NCBI GenBank assembly: GCA_964017155.1 | Contig: OZ024857.1 | Location: 10,710,862 to 10,774,861 of the forward strand | Direction of reading: 5' to 3' | Source: Oasisia sp. SBJ-2009 | Lineage: Eukaryota; Annelida; Polychaeta; Sabellida; Siboglinidae | DNA: 64,000 bases | Shown: positions 23,401 to 38,800 of the stretch, one piece after another | How positions within the stretch are numbered: the first letter of the stretch is position 1 | Layout: each line of letters begins with the position of its first letter | Position numbers and translations under genes: made by a program | Notes under the pieces: generated by a model | The model's input: the letters and a program-made list of their open reading frames with translations, nothing else | Database searches by the model: none | Told to the model about the DNA's origin: nothing

Positions 23401-26400
23401 TCTAGAATTTCTTCTTTGAAACTTAATTCGTTCATTCAGAAGTAGCCTCACTTTGCTTATTCAAAAATAGCCACTACATTGTAATTAGGGCAGTTACTCA
23501 TATACACAAATCATTCTTAACTAGCTAAAAGATCAGTCATTCTGAACTAATTCTATAAATGTAGGTCAATCTGAAATGTCTACAAAGTAACTTATTCTTA
23601 AATAGTTACAAATTGTGTCATTCTGAACTTGCTACAAAATAGATCATTCTGAACTTGCTACAAAATAGATCATTCTGAACTTGCTACAAAGTAGTTTCTG
23701 AACTGGAATGATATATATTTTATCATTCTTAACTAGTTATGGAGTAGTTCATTTTGAACTGGCTACAAAATAGGTCATTCTAAACTAACCATAAAGTAGG
23801 TCATTATGAACTACCTGGTACCTACTAATTATGTCACTTAAATACGCTACTATGCAACAGAAAATAAACATGTTTTTATATTAAACATATCTGCTGTAAT
23901 TGTTGTAGGGTGTTGTTTCCAAAGGTTGTATCATGACTGGCTGGGAATCATGTCATTCGCTGTTTTGTGGTTTATTTTTCCACGTTCTCCCGTGTTACGG
24001 TTCCCCAGTTTCCCTATAGACGTGTTCCAGAGCTTTGTCCCAGGGACACAGACAGCCGTGTGTATAGACACTAGCACACACAGTGGACATTGAAACCAAA
24101 CGCACAGTCTCATTGCTTGTTACTTCCACGGAATGCAAAAATGTTAGTTAGTGAATGTGGAAAAATAAACAGAATTATGTTTACACATTTGTGAAGACAT
24201 GCATCAAATGGATTGTGCAATATTCTAAAATGACAGACGTATAATTATCAGGTGGTCTATACATTTAAGTGTAAAATCGGCAATGTAGCATCAGTTTTCG
24301 AAAACAAATGATTGCCTGGCCAAAGGAGCCCCCTAATGGTGTGTTGTGGAACTCGCTTGCGCAGTTTGCCCTGTTTTGTTTAAATGAACACATCTGCCTT
24401 GAAGTGAAACAGCTCTTAGTGCATCTGCTCTTGCGTGTGTCGACGTCAACATGCTGCATGTTGTACATACAACGTTGTGTACTGGTGCCCGCACTGGTGC
24501 ATGCATTGATGCACCCACTGGTCTCATTATGTTTGTTTATTCTGCTACAAGTGCCATGTTTCTGCTCAGCAGTTTACCCCCAGCTTCCCCCCCAGCTATC
24601 ACACTGCAAGCTACGACACAACTTAATCATCTACATCCTTGCATCAGCCACTCTCTAATAATGGGGTCATTAATAATGTTTAACGTGTTCAAATGTGAAT
24701 GTAAAAAGACCTGTTTTTAATATTCAGAATTGAGCATATAAAATATCTGTAAATGGATGGCAATCCATAAATCAAAAGGGTCTTATTACATAGGTGAGAT
24801 TAAATGATCACGTAGTAATTGTTTCTGAAGTACGTTTGTTTTTCATAAAACACATTAGTGATAGTTTCCTGGTAATGGTGTAGTATAGCTATATTCGTAC
24901 TTTTTGGAGTGTAAATTTGGCAAGCATGTAACAGCTATGGTGATTTACCAAAACAAATTAAAATAATAATATATAATAAAAAGTATGAAAAACAAAAGTA
25001 TGAAAATATATTTCTGTATGGGGCTGATATACGGATCCTCAAAAAAGAACTGGAAAGTTAATTAAAGATAGTTTATAATGAAAAATAAGGGCAGTGTTAT
25101 CCATGGGGTGACAAAGTAATGTCACAACCTTTCAGTTTTGAGTCACTTTGTCATACAGTGTTGTTAGAGACTGGCTTACACATATGCACATACACATGCT
25201 TGTACATGTACGCACGCACGCACGCAAACACACACGCACATAGATAAACCAAAATACATACACTTATACATGTCACACACACATACACTCATGGTAACAC
25301 ACAAACATACACCCATACACACATGCTGACACACACAAACGCACATCCATACATGCTGACACACAAACACACATCCATACACACATGCTGACACAAACAA
25401 ACACACATCCATACACACATGCTGACAAACACACAAACAAACCCACTCACACATGCTGACACACACAAACACCCATGCATACATGCTGACACACATAAAC
25501 ACACACCCATATGCATATGCTGACACACCCAAACAAACACACACCCATGCTGACACGCACCTATACACGCTTGCTGACACACACAAAAAATAGACTCATA
25601 CACCCATGCTAACCCACACAAACAAACACACACCCGAATGCTGAACTTACCATTACTCTTACTAACTCAAAGCCATATATATCCTATTAACAATTCCTCT
25701 CAGTGATTAGTCTCCCTCTGTTCTCTATTTCGTCAGCCACAGCCGTCACTGCAGCTTCCTGTCTCTGTCCTCTCCAATTGTTGCAATTCGCAGAAGCTTG
25801 TAGTTGAGTGTTTCTCCACCAGGTGGGGGTTGTCTGAAGGTGACGCGGTACTGGGTGGACATCCTCAACCACAACAAGGGCCTGTGGAAGGAGAGGGCCG
25901 CAGCAGGTGGGTTACCTGTTGGGACATCAGATGACCAGTGAAGGCACTAAATACAACCCATGTTCTGGTTTTAGAAATATCAATTTATTCATGGTTCCTA
26001 GGTACCAAACTAGATCCTTCAGATATCCTAGATGATCTCAGTTAGCCATGTAGAGAGTATCATCCCAGCTCTTGAAAACAGGACCATTTCATATCTTGAA
26101 AACAGAATCTTCCAAGCTCTCGTAAAGTTTTATCACACTTTTATAGGCAGGACTAGACCAGATCTAGAACACAGGAATATCCCAGACTTAGCAACCGACC
26201 TTTCCCAGATTCTCTTGAGATGTCAGATCTTCTAAACTGAGCAATCCTAGATCTTGTAAGGATGGCCATCTGAGGTCCTTTAGAGAGGACCATCCTAGAT
26301 CCTTTGCATTGGTTCATCCCATATCTTGTAAACAGAACCACTCCAGATCCTCTAGAAAGGGTCACCATGATTGGTGCACAGGACCATGCCCTAACCTCTA

Positions 26401-28874
26401 GATAGATCTCGTAAACAGGACCATGCCCTAACCTCTAGGTAGATCTCGTAAACAGGACCATGCCCTAACCTCTAGGTAGATCTCGTAAACAGGACCATGC
26501 CCTAAGCTCTGGGTAGATCTCGTAAACAGGACCATGCCCTAACCTCTATGTAGATCTCGTAAACAGGACCATGCCCTAACCTCTAGGTAGATCTCGTAAA
26601 CAGGACCATGCCCTAATCTCAAGGTAGATCTCGTAAACAGGACCATGCCCTAACCTCTAGGTAGATCTCGTAAACAGGACCATACCCTAATCTCAAGGTA
26701 GATCTCGTAAACAGGACCATGCCTTAACCTCTAGGTAGATCTCGTAAACAGGACCATGCCGAAACCTCTAGGCAGATCTCATAAACTGGACCATGCCCTA
26801 ACCTCTAGGTAGATATCGTCAACAAGACCATGCCCTAACCTCTAAGTAGATCTCGTAAACAGGACCATGCCGAAACCTCTAAGTAGATCTCGTAAACAGG
26901 ACCATGCCCTAACCTCAAGGTAGATCTCGTAAACAGGACCATGCCTTATCCTCTCGGTAGATCTCATAAACAGGACCATGCCCTATCCTCTCAGTAGATC
27001 TCGTAAACAAGACCATGCCCTAACCAATAGGTAGATCTCGTAAACAGGACCATGCCCTAACCTCTCAGTAGATCTTGTAAACAGGACCGTGTCCTAACCT
27101 ATCAGAAGATCTCGTAAACGGGACCTTAATCTTGCAACAGATTGTCTAGAGAGGTCTACCCTAAATATTGTGTATGACACCATCACCAATCCTCCTGACA
27201 GGGGCCTCCCATGTGTTGTATCATACCAGACCCTCAGGAGACAACCTCCGCAGAGTGTCTGTACCTCAAACAACAGCCAGACTTGGCCTGATATAACTGG
27301 AGAAAGCCAGCAACTAGTTGATATCTAATATATCATTGTTTACCTACACCACTGCTCTCCGAAATAATCGACCATGCAATTTTGAAGAAAGCTCGTACTG
27401 TCGCTACTGAGTCTGATCACCCGCTCTCTACGTTCTTCCATGTACACTGTACTTCCGTCTCACAGGAGTATATAATGTAAAGCATCTCGCTATAGCAGGA
27501 GTTTTGTGCCTGTGGCCATTAGAATGTTGAATGCTAAATGAGTCATATTGCTGTCAACCGGTTGAATTGTTCTTGTAGTGGATACTTCTGGAATTCACTT
27601 ACATTTTGTTGCGACCATCCCATATATTTTAGATGTGATCATGAGTTGTACAATGCATATCGTTTTTAAGGACAATAAAGTGAAATTGAAATATCTAGAA
27701 GTGATTGTACATGATGTGACATTGCCGTGACAGATGCACTGGAGCGGAAAGCGAAGGAGGAGGCGGAGGAGGAGAAGGAAGACGACCAGGATGACTCCGG
27801 GGTGGAATCCCCGAACGCTTCCAAGGAACGCGCCCTTCGCAACGACCCTCCAAAGAACGACATCAAGAAACCCCCGAGCGAGGGTGGCGACGACAAAGCA
27901 GTGACAACAAAGCCCCCGGTCGCAAAGAAGCCAGACGTGAAGGCAGATGCCCCCTTGAAGGGTAAAATCTCGGCACCCCAGACTGTGGTACAAGGTGAGA
28001 GCTGACCTGCGAAGCCATCCTAGATTTTACCCCGATTCTGCAACAGCTGCAGTTGTATATAATATATATAACATTGCTACTAGGCACCCTCGTGGCTAGA
28101 TGATGTATGTGTATATATATGGCTATACATAAGATCATATACGTAATGCATGTATCTGTACACATACGTATATGTGTGTGTCTGACGTACACATGCATGT
28201 ATGTATGTCATTGTGCAAGATGTTACTTGTGCAATGTGCATGAGCCGTTTGTGTAATGAAGACGTTAAATGTTGACTGTTCAAACAGAAGTGAATATGCA
28301 AAATTGGAACGCGACACGTGTCTGCCAGTTGGAAATCGTATAGGTACTTTATAATGCTTCCTTCCATATTATTGCGGCAAATTGTAAATATAAATGTGAA
28401 CCATACATTGTTTGCATATTCACAACCGTTTCTCAGATGATGTTATCTGGTCGATGTATGTTGTCATTCGTTGGGTCATTGTGGCTATTGCTGGCACCCA
28501 ACAGCTGGCGGCTATTGCTGGCGGCCATTGCTGGCGGCCATTGTTAGCAAAAATAGCTGGTGATCATTGTTGGTATTCATTGCTGGTGGCCATTGCTGGC
28601 AAGCATTGCTAGTGGGTATTGCAAGTGGCCACTACTGGTGGCTGTGGCTATTGAGTGTTGCTAGGAATCTTTGTTGGTAACAATTGCTGGCAGTAATGAC
28701 AAATGCTAGTGGCTATTGCTTGTGGCCACTGCAGATTGCCATGTTTGTTACAGATTGGTCACAAACAATGGGGTCTATGGCTTTGAGTGATGTATAAGGT
28801 TTCTTAATTGTTTGGTTGCCATATAGTTAGGGTGTAATACCCAGAAAATGTATGAAATGTGAATATACTTATGG

Positions 28875-28938
<64 letters not shown>

Positions 28939-31900
28939 GTTTCATTCAGTTGGTAACATAATATTTATATACGAAACCAAACAGTTGAAAAACCCAACAT
29001 GACTATTGGATGTAATTTGTCAGTCATTAAAGACAGATTTGATTAAAATTGTGGTATCTCAGTTTTCATATATTTCAACTTGTCTAAATACATGTAATAG
29101 GTTTCTTTTTAAATGTGTCATTAACTTGATGTGCATTCCAAACAATCACTTATTAGTTCACCACATGTTTTGGGTATTAGATGTAATGATGTCTTGTAAC
29201 TATTCAAATTGATAAGGTGTCTGGGGGAATCAACTTTGTATCAGTTATTAAAGTTGACCTAGCTAGTTGATCCAAAATGTCAGTTAAAATATAATTTAAA
29301 AAAACGTGTTAAGTCGTCTTGATATTTGTACAATTTGGGTCTGAATTCTTTGACTTTCTGGTTGTTTTTGAACAAATTGTATCCATATCTTTTTTTTAAC
29401 CTTCATCAAAGGTAGTTTTAGTGATGCCACTGTTAAACAAATCTGTCTTTAAATGTGTGCAGTTGTAATTTTATAATTGTGGTATTACAACCCTGGTATG
29501 ACATGTTACGTGCAGTGCCTGCCTGTGTATTGTCAGTGCTGCGTACATGCCCATGTGCTGTGTGTATTTATTCAGCAAATAGTATGGTTTCTTGCAACCA
29601 AATCTTGTTGTCTGTTTGAATATTGTGAGGTATTTGTGTGTGAACCTTACAAACTTTCATCTGTGAATGCGTACATACTTGCAACAGTGTAATTGATTAA
29701 GTTTATACCTTCTAGTTTTATAGGACATATTAATAATGTAAGCTATATATAGTTCAGTTGTTCTGTATTAGTGCTCTCACAGTGTAATATAAAGTATGTA
29801 TGTTACCCGTTTTCTGCGCACCGAAAGGAAACTGTTATCCATGCATTTTGTGAGTATGGGAGTTAAGTGATAATAAATGTATGATTTGAATTAATTAAAT
29901 TGAGGAAAAGAGCTAACACACACCGACGTAAACAGCTAACACACACCGACGTAAACAGCTAACACACACCGACGTAAACAGCTAACACACACCAACATAA
30001 ACAGCAAATACACACCAACATCAACAACTAACACACACCAATGTAAACAGCAAACACACACCAACATCAACAACTAACACACACCAACATCAACAACTAA
30101 CACACACCAATGTAAACAGCAAACACACACCAACATCAACAACTAACACACACCAATGTAAACAGCTAACACACCAACGTAAACAGCTAACACACATCAA
30201 CATAAATAGCCTACAGACACCAACATAAATAGCCGACAGACACCAACATAAACATCTAACACAACCAAAATAAATAGCTAACATACACCAACATAAACAG
30301 CTAACACACATCAACATAATCAGCAAACACAAACCAACATAAACAGCTAACACACACCAACGTAAACAGCTAACACATACCAATGTAAACAGCTAACACA
30401 CATCAACATAAACAGCATGATCAGTGCAACACAGATGGTGCAAAAACTGTTGATGCAACACTGTTGATGCAACTCTGTCAGCTCCCATTGTTTGTGCAAA
30501 CTCTGTCAATGAATTGCATTTTTCATGTGTGTCAGCACGATGCAGTTGGTGCAACTGTCTGCATGATGCAATCAGAGCTGCAGTGCTAGTGTGCAAAACT
30601 GTCAGTGCAACACTGTCAGTGCGAAACTGTCATTGCAACACTGTCAGTGTAACACTGTCATTGCGACACTGTCAGTGCGAAACTGTCAGTGCGAAACTGT
30701 CAGTGCGAAACTGTCATTGCAACACTGTCAGTGCGAAACTGTCATTGCAACATTGTCATTGCAACACTGTCAGTGCGACACTGTCAGTGCGAAACTGTCA
30801 GTGCGAAACTGTCATTGCAACACTGTCAGTGTAACACTGTCATTGCAACACTGTCAGTGTAACACTGTCATTGCAACACTGTCAGTGTAACACTGTCATT
30901 GCAACACTGTCATGGCAACACTGTCAGTGTAACACTGTCATTGCAACACTGTCAGTGTAACACTGTCATTGCAACACTGTCAGTGTAACACTGTCATTGC
31001 AACACTGTCATTGCAACACTGTCAGTGTAACACTGTCATTGCAACACTGTCATTGCAACACTGTCAGTGTAACACTGTCAGTGTAACACTGTCAGTGTAA
31101 CACTGTCATTGCAACACTGTCATTGCAACACTGTCAGTGCAACACTGTCATTGCAACACTGTCAGTGTAACACTGTCATTGCAACACTGTCATTGCAACA
31201 CTGTCATTGCAACACTGTCAGTGTGACATGTCTGTGACACTGATGGTGCCGTGCTGTGACACTACAAGTGATACTCAGTGACCTCTCCATGTGTTGTGTT
31301 GGCGTGATCCTGTTTACTGGACATTGTAGTGGTTGTTATACTTTGTCATTGTGTATCATCAGTGTTTTACCATTCTGTGGTCATGTCATCATGGTTTCTT
31401 GAATAGTGACATCATGGCATGACTTACTTTGATATTATGACTTCCCATTAGATAATGTGGCATTGTCTTTTCAACTCAGGTGTGAATTCGTGGATGCTTA
31501 AAATGTAACCCTAAATGCTACACTGAACCATAGTCCAGTGCTGTTATTAGTACATTAATCTGTATTATAACGAATTACCTTTGATCAGTGTTATAACCAG
31601 AAAAACTTAGTTGAATTTGAAGGAAATATTTACATCATCTTAATATCTGAAACCAGCAGTTGTGCAGATGAAAGAAGGTGCTTACCTATCACTGAGCATG
31701 TGGCCTGTTGACCAAAAACAGTGCAAGAAAGCCAACAATTGTGCTACTGAGATAAGTGAAATCACTGAAACAATTATGCAGGAAAACGATAGCAAGTTGA
31801 AAAGACTGCCCAGCCATCTAGTGAGTGGTTGTGTTTTCCTTGTCTCAATGGCAGCATGTAATTGTGTAGCCTGGCATTGTGTTGGCTGCCTGGTTATATT

Positions 31901-32769
31901 GATCCATTACTTTTTGGTGTCTTATACTTTGGTTGGATTCTGCCAGAATGTTATTCTTGGCATCATGGAATGTTGTGTCCAGTCATAAAACTTATGGATA
32001 ACAGCTGTTTCCTACATAGAGAACTTGTATTATCAATTTGTATATATGTGTATGTATATAACTGCAAAAGCAACACAATTAAACATCACCTCTTCCCATG
32101 AATACGATAAACTGGATTAAGCCATCTGATTTCTCAAAAAAGTGGTGAAAATCTTAAACACTCATACATACGTAAACATGCACAGATACACACATGTACA
32201 TATATATGTGTGTGTGTATATATATATATATATATAATGATTTATTAACATCAAATAAAATATTAATTAAATTATTAATTATTAAAATTATCATAATCAC
32301 TGGCAAATTGTGCCAAATCTACACCATTCTGTATAGAGCAGTATGCTTTTGTTGTATGAAGCCTATCAAGAGAAGCACATGAACTGGTCTAGCACAAGTG
32401 GCTCTCCACTATTACTTGTAGCTGTAAGTTAAATCAGTAACCATAGGATTTTAATCATAGCTCATTGTTGTATGGTGCCGACATACTCGATAAAACATGT
32501 ATATATGTAACTGACTATGTTATCAAAGCGTCACACTAAGAGCACAGACTTAGTAGTTGAGTGCCGTAGTGCGTAGTTCACAGGCGATGACGTTTCTCAG
32601 GGCTAACTTATAGGCCAGTGACAGCGTCACCTGGCGAGCAGTGACTGTCACATCGCAAACAGTTCTGTGTAAAACAACAACAGGAAACGACTTTTGACTC
32701 ACGTTTCTGTGAAGAGATGTAAGCTGTAGATGTGTCTAATAAAATGAATAACATTTAATTTGATGGTGT

Positions 32770-32823
<54 letters not shown>

Positions 32824-35800
32824 GTATGCGTATGCCAAATGGCCCCACTTATCATTTAAAACAATCCCAATGGCAATGCTTAAAGCGACATGATCAGTTC
32901 GTGGCTTTTTCTTTTTATTGCAAAATCATGTTAATCAGTATAAGTTATAACTATTGTAGCGTCCTGACCGCCAATAAATGTTTTATCGAAACAGAACTGA
33001 CTTCGTAATGTTAAACGTCGAATGTTGATAAGAATCCCAATGCTGTCACTCAAATCGCCGCGAGTGACACCCACCCTTTGACCTTTACCAACTGGGAGCC
33101 GTTCACATGGCTGGGTGTGGCGTTGTTGGCGTCAACTTGTGTTCACGTGATACCGCATCACATGATCATGCATTTCCTTCTGGGCTCCTCAGGTCCGTGT
33201 ATATACAGTTTTTTCCTTTTTTGTTTTTAAATTTGCGAACGAAAAACGGATAACGAATTCCTTTTTCGTTTTTCGTTTTCAAATTTGAGAACGAAAAACC
33301 AAAAACGAATTCCTTTTTCGTTTTTCGTTTTCAAAAGTGAAGTAAGAAAAACGAAAAACAAATTCGTTTTTCGTTTTTGCATTTAGGATGCTTTGGTCGC
33401 AATGCCACTTCGGCTGGCCGGTAAAAATTTGTAGTTTCGGCGGGATACTTCGGTCGCTGGCAGCGTTTTGAATACGAACTCGCAGAAATTGCATCGGCGA
33501 AGTGGTATCTCTAAGTACCTACAGGTAAAATATTGGTCGTTTCGGCGCTGTTCTTTATGTTTTCTTATATATAATAGATCGAAAGATGGATAAATCGAGA
33601 GTAGATGTATTTATTTTGTAACTGCAACTATGCAATAGTTATTTTAAATTTAGTTTGTAAATATTTGACTTGCCCCTATTATGACTAATAAATAGTTACT
33701 ATCTTAGGGGCTACTTTGGGTTTTTAAATTAGCAATATTTTAGGTAATTATTGAATTCCATTGACGGACCATTACGGATAGCCCAATTGTATTTAGGAGC
33801 ATGTATATTCCTGAGTATTGTTTATTAACATTTGCTACTTTACGCATATTGTAAGTAGAGGATATGTGGTAAAAATATAATACGTTTATGGCTTAATGTG
33901 TTGCTAGAGTTAGTGTTAATTCAATATTATTTTGCATATGTAGTAATTTATAACAGTAGAAGTATGTTTGCATGTGTGTAATATGCTGCTTTACATAATA
34001 TATCAGTCTTTTTTAAATTGTGATTGGTTATCTTTTGATTAAACAAATATAGGTATTGTTTATTGTGTGAGGCATACTATTTTAAACCTCTTTTTTACAA
34101 ATGTATATTATGTTTTGCTGTGTGCCAGTGTGAAATGATTATGCATATTTCTGGTTTGTGTTATCTGCCAATTTTGAAAGTATGCGGGTAATGTTTTATG
34201 TTTATATTTATAATAACATTATAATATAATTACAATAAGTTGGTTTTCAACTTTTGCTTAAACATTAATTCTATGTGGGAGCTATATTTATTTGAAAATA
34301 TTATTCTTATAAGTTTTTTTCCAATTTGTTTATTCAATTACATTTGTGTTCCTAGATCAGTAGATGGTAATTAGTGTGAGGCAATATTATAGAATTATAG
34401 AGTGAATTTGTTATTCTAGTTTGAATAATATACTTTAACCTAGTTATAGGTCCAATTGTTCGAGAACATCGGTTTGCTATTTCATCAATATTATGTTTAA
34501 TCCATTTTAAATGCGAGATTAGTGTAAAGCCCAGAATGTTAAATGGGTTAAGTCTCTCAATATCTACACTGTCAATTGTTAATCTTTTTCATCAACCTAT
34601 TTATTAGGCATTTAAAAAACTTGTTTTATTAATATTTTAATGAAATGTATAATAACACAAGTTTTATTGGCAACTCAACTGAGTTGGATTGACATTATAC
34701 AAAAAAATACAATTAATGCATCTGTATGTAGTTTTAGCTATATTATGTTTATTATAGGTCTTTATTAATCAAATTTTCAATATTCACTGTGTTTCTGTCA
34801 TCTGTGAAGGTTTTAATTGTACTTGTATCATCAAGTATCATGAGCATAAGTTATGCAGGCTTTTGGAAATCATTGATATAATTATAGTAAATAACAATAT
34901 CAGTGGCCCTAAAATTGATCATTGGGGGACGCCTCGTTTTATAGGTAAAGTATATCATTGTACCTCTTCTAGTCTTACAGACTGCTTACAGTTAGTTGCA
35001 TATTATTGTGTTAGATGTATTGCTGTGAGCTCCATTCCAATGGCTCCTGGCTACCTCACTGATCCGTTCAAGTTAAACAATAGTGTATATGATTGTCACA
35101 CTTGCAACTGCACAAATATTCATGTCAAGAAGTACAACTTGTCTTTAGGCCAGTGTATATTTGCTTACAAGATTGGAAAACTTTGGGACACTATCCCGGA
35201 ATGTATACAGAATGCAAGCAGTGCAGAGATCTTTAAAACACACATTTGTTTACAGTTTCTCATGATAGATGTACACACTTGCAAACATTTCATGATAGAT
35301 ATGGCTGAGTGATTGTTTGCATTTGGCTGGCAGATTGTTTAGATTAAAAAATATTTGTGTGGTGGTGGTAGTGGTAGTCATAGTAAGGACTTTATCTCAG
35401 ACAATCAGATTTTTATTATTGTTATTACTATTATTGTTATATAGAAGTGGATGAGTTTTAGCAGCTTGCCAGTCGAATATGGACTGTCATTTAGTCATGC
35501 CTTTTGGGATGTCTGTGATGTGCAAATAATCTTATGTCATTAAAATTTTAGATTTAACTGTAAGCCTAATGATTAAAAAAATTATTTGTAATCTTTTTTA
35601 TTCATGTTTCTAATAGAATATGAAAAAGTGTCACCTGACGGTTTAGTAACAACTGAAATGGAATATGTAGGGAGTTGCAAGTGTGACAAACATGCATTCT
35701 ATTTTTAACACAAACCGATCAGTGAGATAGCTAAGAACCATGGGAATGGAGCTCACAGCAATAATATTCAACTAACTGTAAGCAGTCTGTAAGACTAGAA

Positions 35801-38800
35801 GATGTACAATGATATACTTTACCTCTAAAACGAGGCGTCCCCCAATGATCAATTTTAGGGCCACTGATATTGTTATTTACTATAATTATATTAATGATTT
35901 CCAAAAGCCTGCATAACTTATGCTCATGATATTTGATGATACAAGTACAATTAAAACCTTCACAGATGACAGAAACACAGTGAATATTGAATATTTAATT
36001 AATAAAGACCTATAATAGACATATAGCTAAAACTACATACAAATGCATTAATTGTATTTTATAGTATAATGTCAATCCAACTCAGTTGAGTTGCCAATAA
36101 AGCTTGTGTTATTATTATACATTATCATTAAAATATTAATAAGACAAAAGTTTGTTTTCAAATGCCTAATAAATAGGTTGCTGAAGTAACATTAACAATT
36201 GACAGTGTAGATATTGAGAGATTAACTAGTTTAATAATAATAATAATACAGTTTTTATATAGCGCTAATTCCCGCATGGCGGATTGATGCGCTGCACAAG
36301 AAAAATACTAAAATTAATGTATATTAATAAATAAAAATGTAAATTATATAAATTAATATAAATCATACTAACTCCCATGTAAATGATATAAATAAATAAA
36401 AAATTAATTATATTAAACACTGCTTTTAAGATGTATAGTACTAAAACATGGTATGCAAATTATATATATTAATATAAAATTAAAACCCTTTCTAAAACTC
36501 TGTACGTAAACATACATATAAATATATAAATTAATCTAAAACATAAACACTAATTAAAATATTATTACACTAAAAGGAAATTATAATGCAATGTCCGTCA
36601 TTTCAAAACAATTTAAATTAATTAAAATGTCTAATAAAAAGATATGTCTAAATATTGGTAATGTCCCAGATGCACGAATGTTCAGAGGTAGTTCATTCCA
36701 CAGTCGCGGTGCTGCTGCGCCAAATGCTGAATCACCAACACACTTCTTTGTCATACCTTGGTGCAGTGTTGGCGCATAGTTCTGGCATAGACGTCCGTCA
36801 TAATATTGATGAAATAGCAAACAGATGTTCTCAAACAATTGGACCTATAACTAGGATAAAGTATATTATTCAAACTAGAATAAAAATGTCACTCTATAAT
36901 TCTATAATATTGCCTCACACTAATTACCATCTACTGGTCTAGGGACACAAATGTAATTGAATAAACAAATTGGAAAAAAACTTATAAGAATAATATTTTC
37001 AAATAAATATAGCTCCCACATAGAATTAATGTTTAAGCAAAAGTTGAATACCAACTTAATGTAATTATATTATAATTTTATTATAAATATAAACATAAAA
37101 CATTACCCCGCATACTTTCAAAATTGGCAGATAACACAAACCAGAAATATACATAATCATTTCACACTGGCACACAGCAGAACATAATATACATTTGTAA
37201 AAAAGAGGTTTAAAATAGTATGCCTCACATAATAAACAATACCTATATTTGTTTAATCAAAAGATAACCAATCACAATTTTAAAAAGACTTATATATTAT
37301 GTAAAGCAGCATATTACACACATATGCAAACATACTTCTACTGTTATAAATTACTACATATGCAAAATAATATTGAATTAACACTAACTCTAGCAACACA
37401 TTAAGCCATAAACGTATTATATTTTTACCACATATCCTCTACTTACAATATGCGTAAAGTAGCAAATGTTAATAAACAATACTCAGGAACATACATGCTC
37501 CTAAATACAATTGGGCTATCCGTAATGGTCCGTCAATGGAATTCAATAATTACGTACAAAATTGCTAATTTAAAAACCCAAAGTGGCCCCTAAGATAGTC
37601 ACTATTTATTAGTCATAATAGGGGCAAGTCAAATATTTTACAAACTAAATTTAAAATAACTAGTTGCAGTTACAAAATAAATACATCTACTCTCGATTTA
37701 TCCATCTTTCGATCTATTATATATAAGAAAACATAAAGAACAGCGCCGAAACGACCAATATTTTACCTGTATGTACTAAGATATACCACTTCGCCGATGC
37801 AATTTCTGCGAGTTCTTATTCAAAACGCTGCCAGCGACCGAAGTATTCCGCCGAAACTACCAATATTTACCGGCCAGCCGAAGTGACATTGCGACCGAAG
37901 CATCCTAGATGCAAAAACGAATTCGTTTTTCGTTTTTCTTACTTCACTTTTGAAAACGAAAAAGGAATTCGTTTTTCGTTTTTCGTTCGCAAATTTGAAA
38001 ACGAAAAAGGAATTCGTTAAACGTTTTTCGTTCGCAAATTTGAAAACGAAAAAGGAAAAAACGGTATATACACGGACCCTCCTAGCCACGTCTACAACGG
38101 TTTCGAAAATGGGCCTCTGTAATTTGCGGAACGTTCCGGCGGAACTGCCGGAACGCTGTGTTTCGGTCTTAAAACACAGCTATGCGCTTCGTATGAAATT
38201 GATACTTTATGTATAGTTTAATATTGCTATAATGTAACACCTCTGCAAGTATGAAGACATAATATATTGAATTAGGTATATTTATGAGCGCCGGAACGTC
38301 GCGGGCCGATGACAGACCGTCAATATTGAGCAAGATGGCGGCTTTATTATGGCTGTTCCACGCATTGAACATACTCCCACACCTACCGGCCATACCGTTA
38401 ACCGGCTTGGTGCCTGACAAGTAAACATGTTATTAGGAGTTTTATAAATACAAAAATTAAAACTAGATGTGGCTTGGTAACCAGCTTATAACAACCTCTG
38501 TATTATAAAAAAGAAGGATTGATCCCACCCACCCATAAAATAATTACACGGGGTATACAGACATTGGTAGAACATATTAATTATTATAATAATTAAATTA
38601 TCCACACATTCGTGTACCGAGTGGAATACTCGTGTTTAAAAAAAATCCACGTTATTCACACCCATATCTATTTTTTTTTCTTCAATTTTTGTATAACAAC
38701 ACCTCTAATAACATGCTTACTTGTCAGGCGCCAAGCTGGTTACCTGTATGGCCGGTAGGTGTGGGAGTATGTTCAATGCGTGGAACAGCCATAACAAAGC

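Larger units (their letters stand above)
33192..38078. mobile_element. 4.9-kb long inverted repeat carrying non-LTR reverse transcriptase remnants
   Basis: The outer ends are GGTCCGTGTATATAC (33192) and its complement (to 38078). The left arm 33192 to about 35110 and the right arm about 35672-38078 align in inverted orientation along their length, with a spacer of about 560 bases. The right arm is longer because it holds an extra LINE piece (about 36229-36799). Both arms carry outer copies of a TTTTTCGTTTTTCG / CGAAAAACG-rich segment. CTCCT lies near both outer ends and may be a target duplication. Inside, RT-like pieces read outward from the centre on opposite strands. Confidence 0.85.

Noticed and set aside
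23931..24113. - strand frame containing GTKLWNTSI, similar to a LINE C-terminus
   Set aside because: Only a few residues match and no tail or upstream RT motif supports it.
27734..28005. Exon l as an independent small gene starting at an in-frame ATG
   Set aside because: Phase, acceptor and position after exon k make it part of PDE1.
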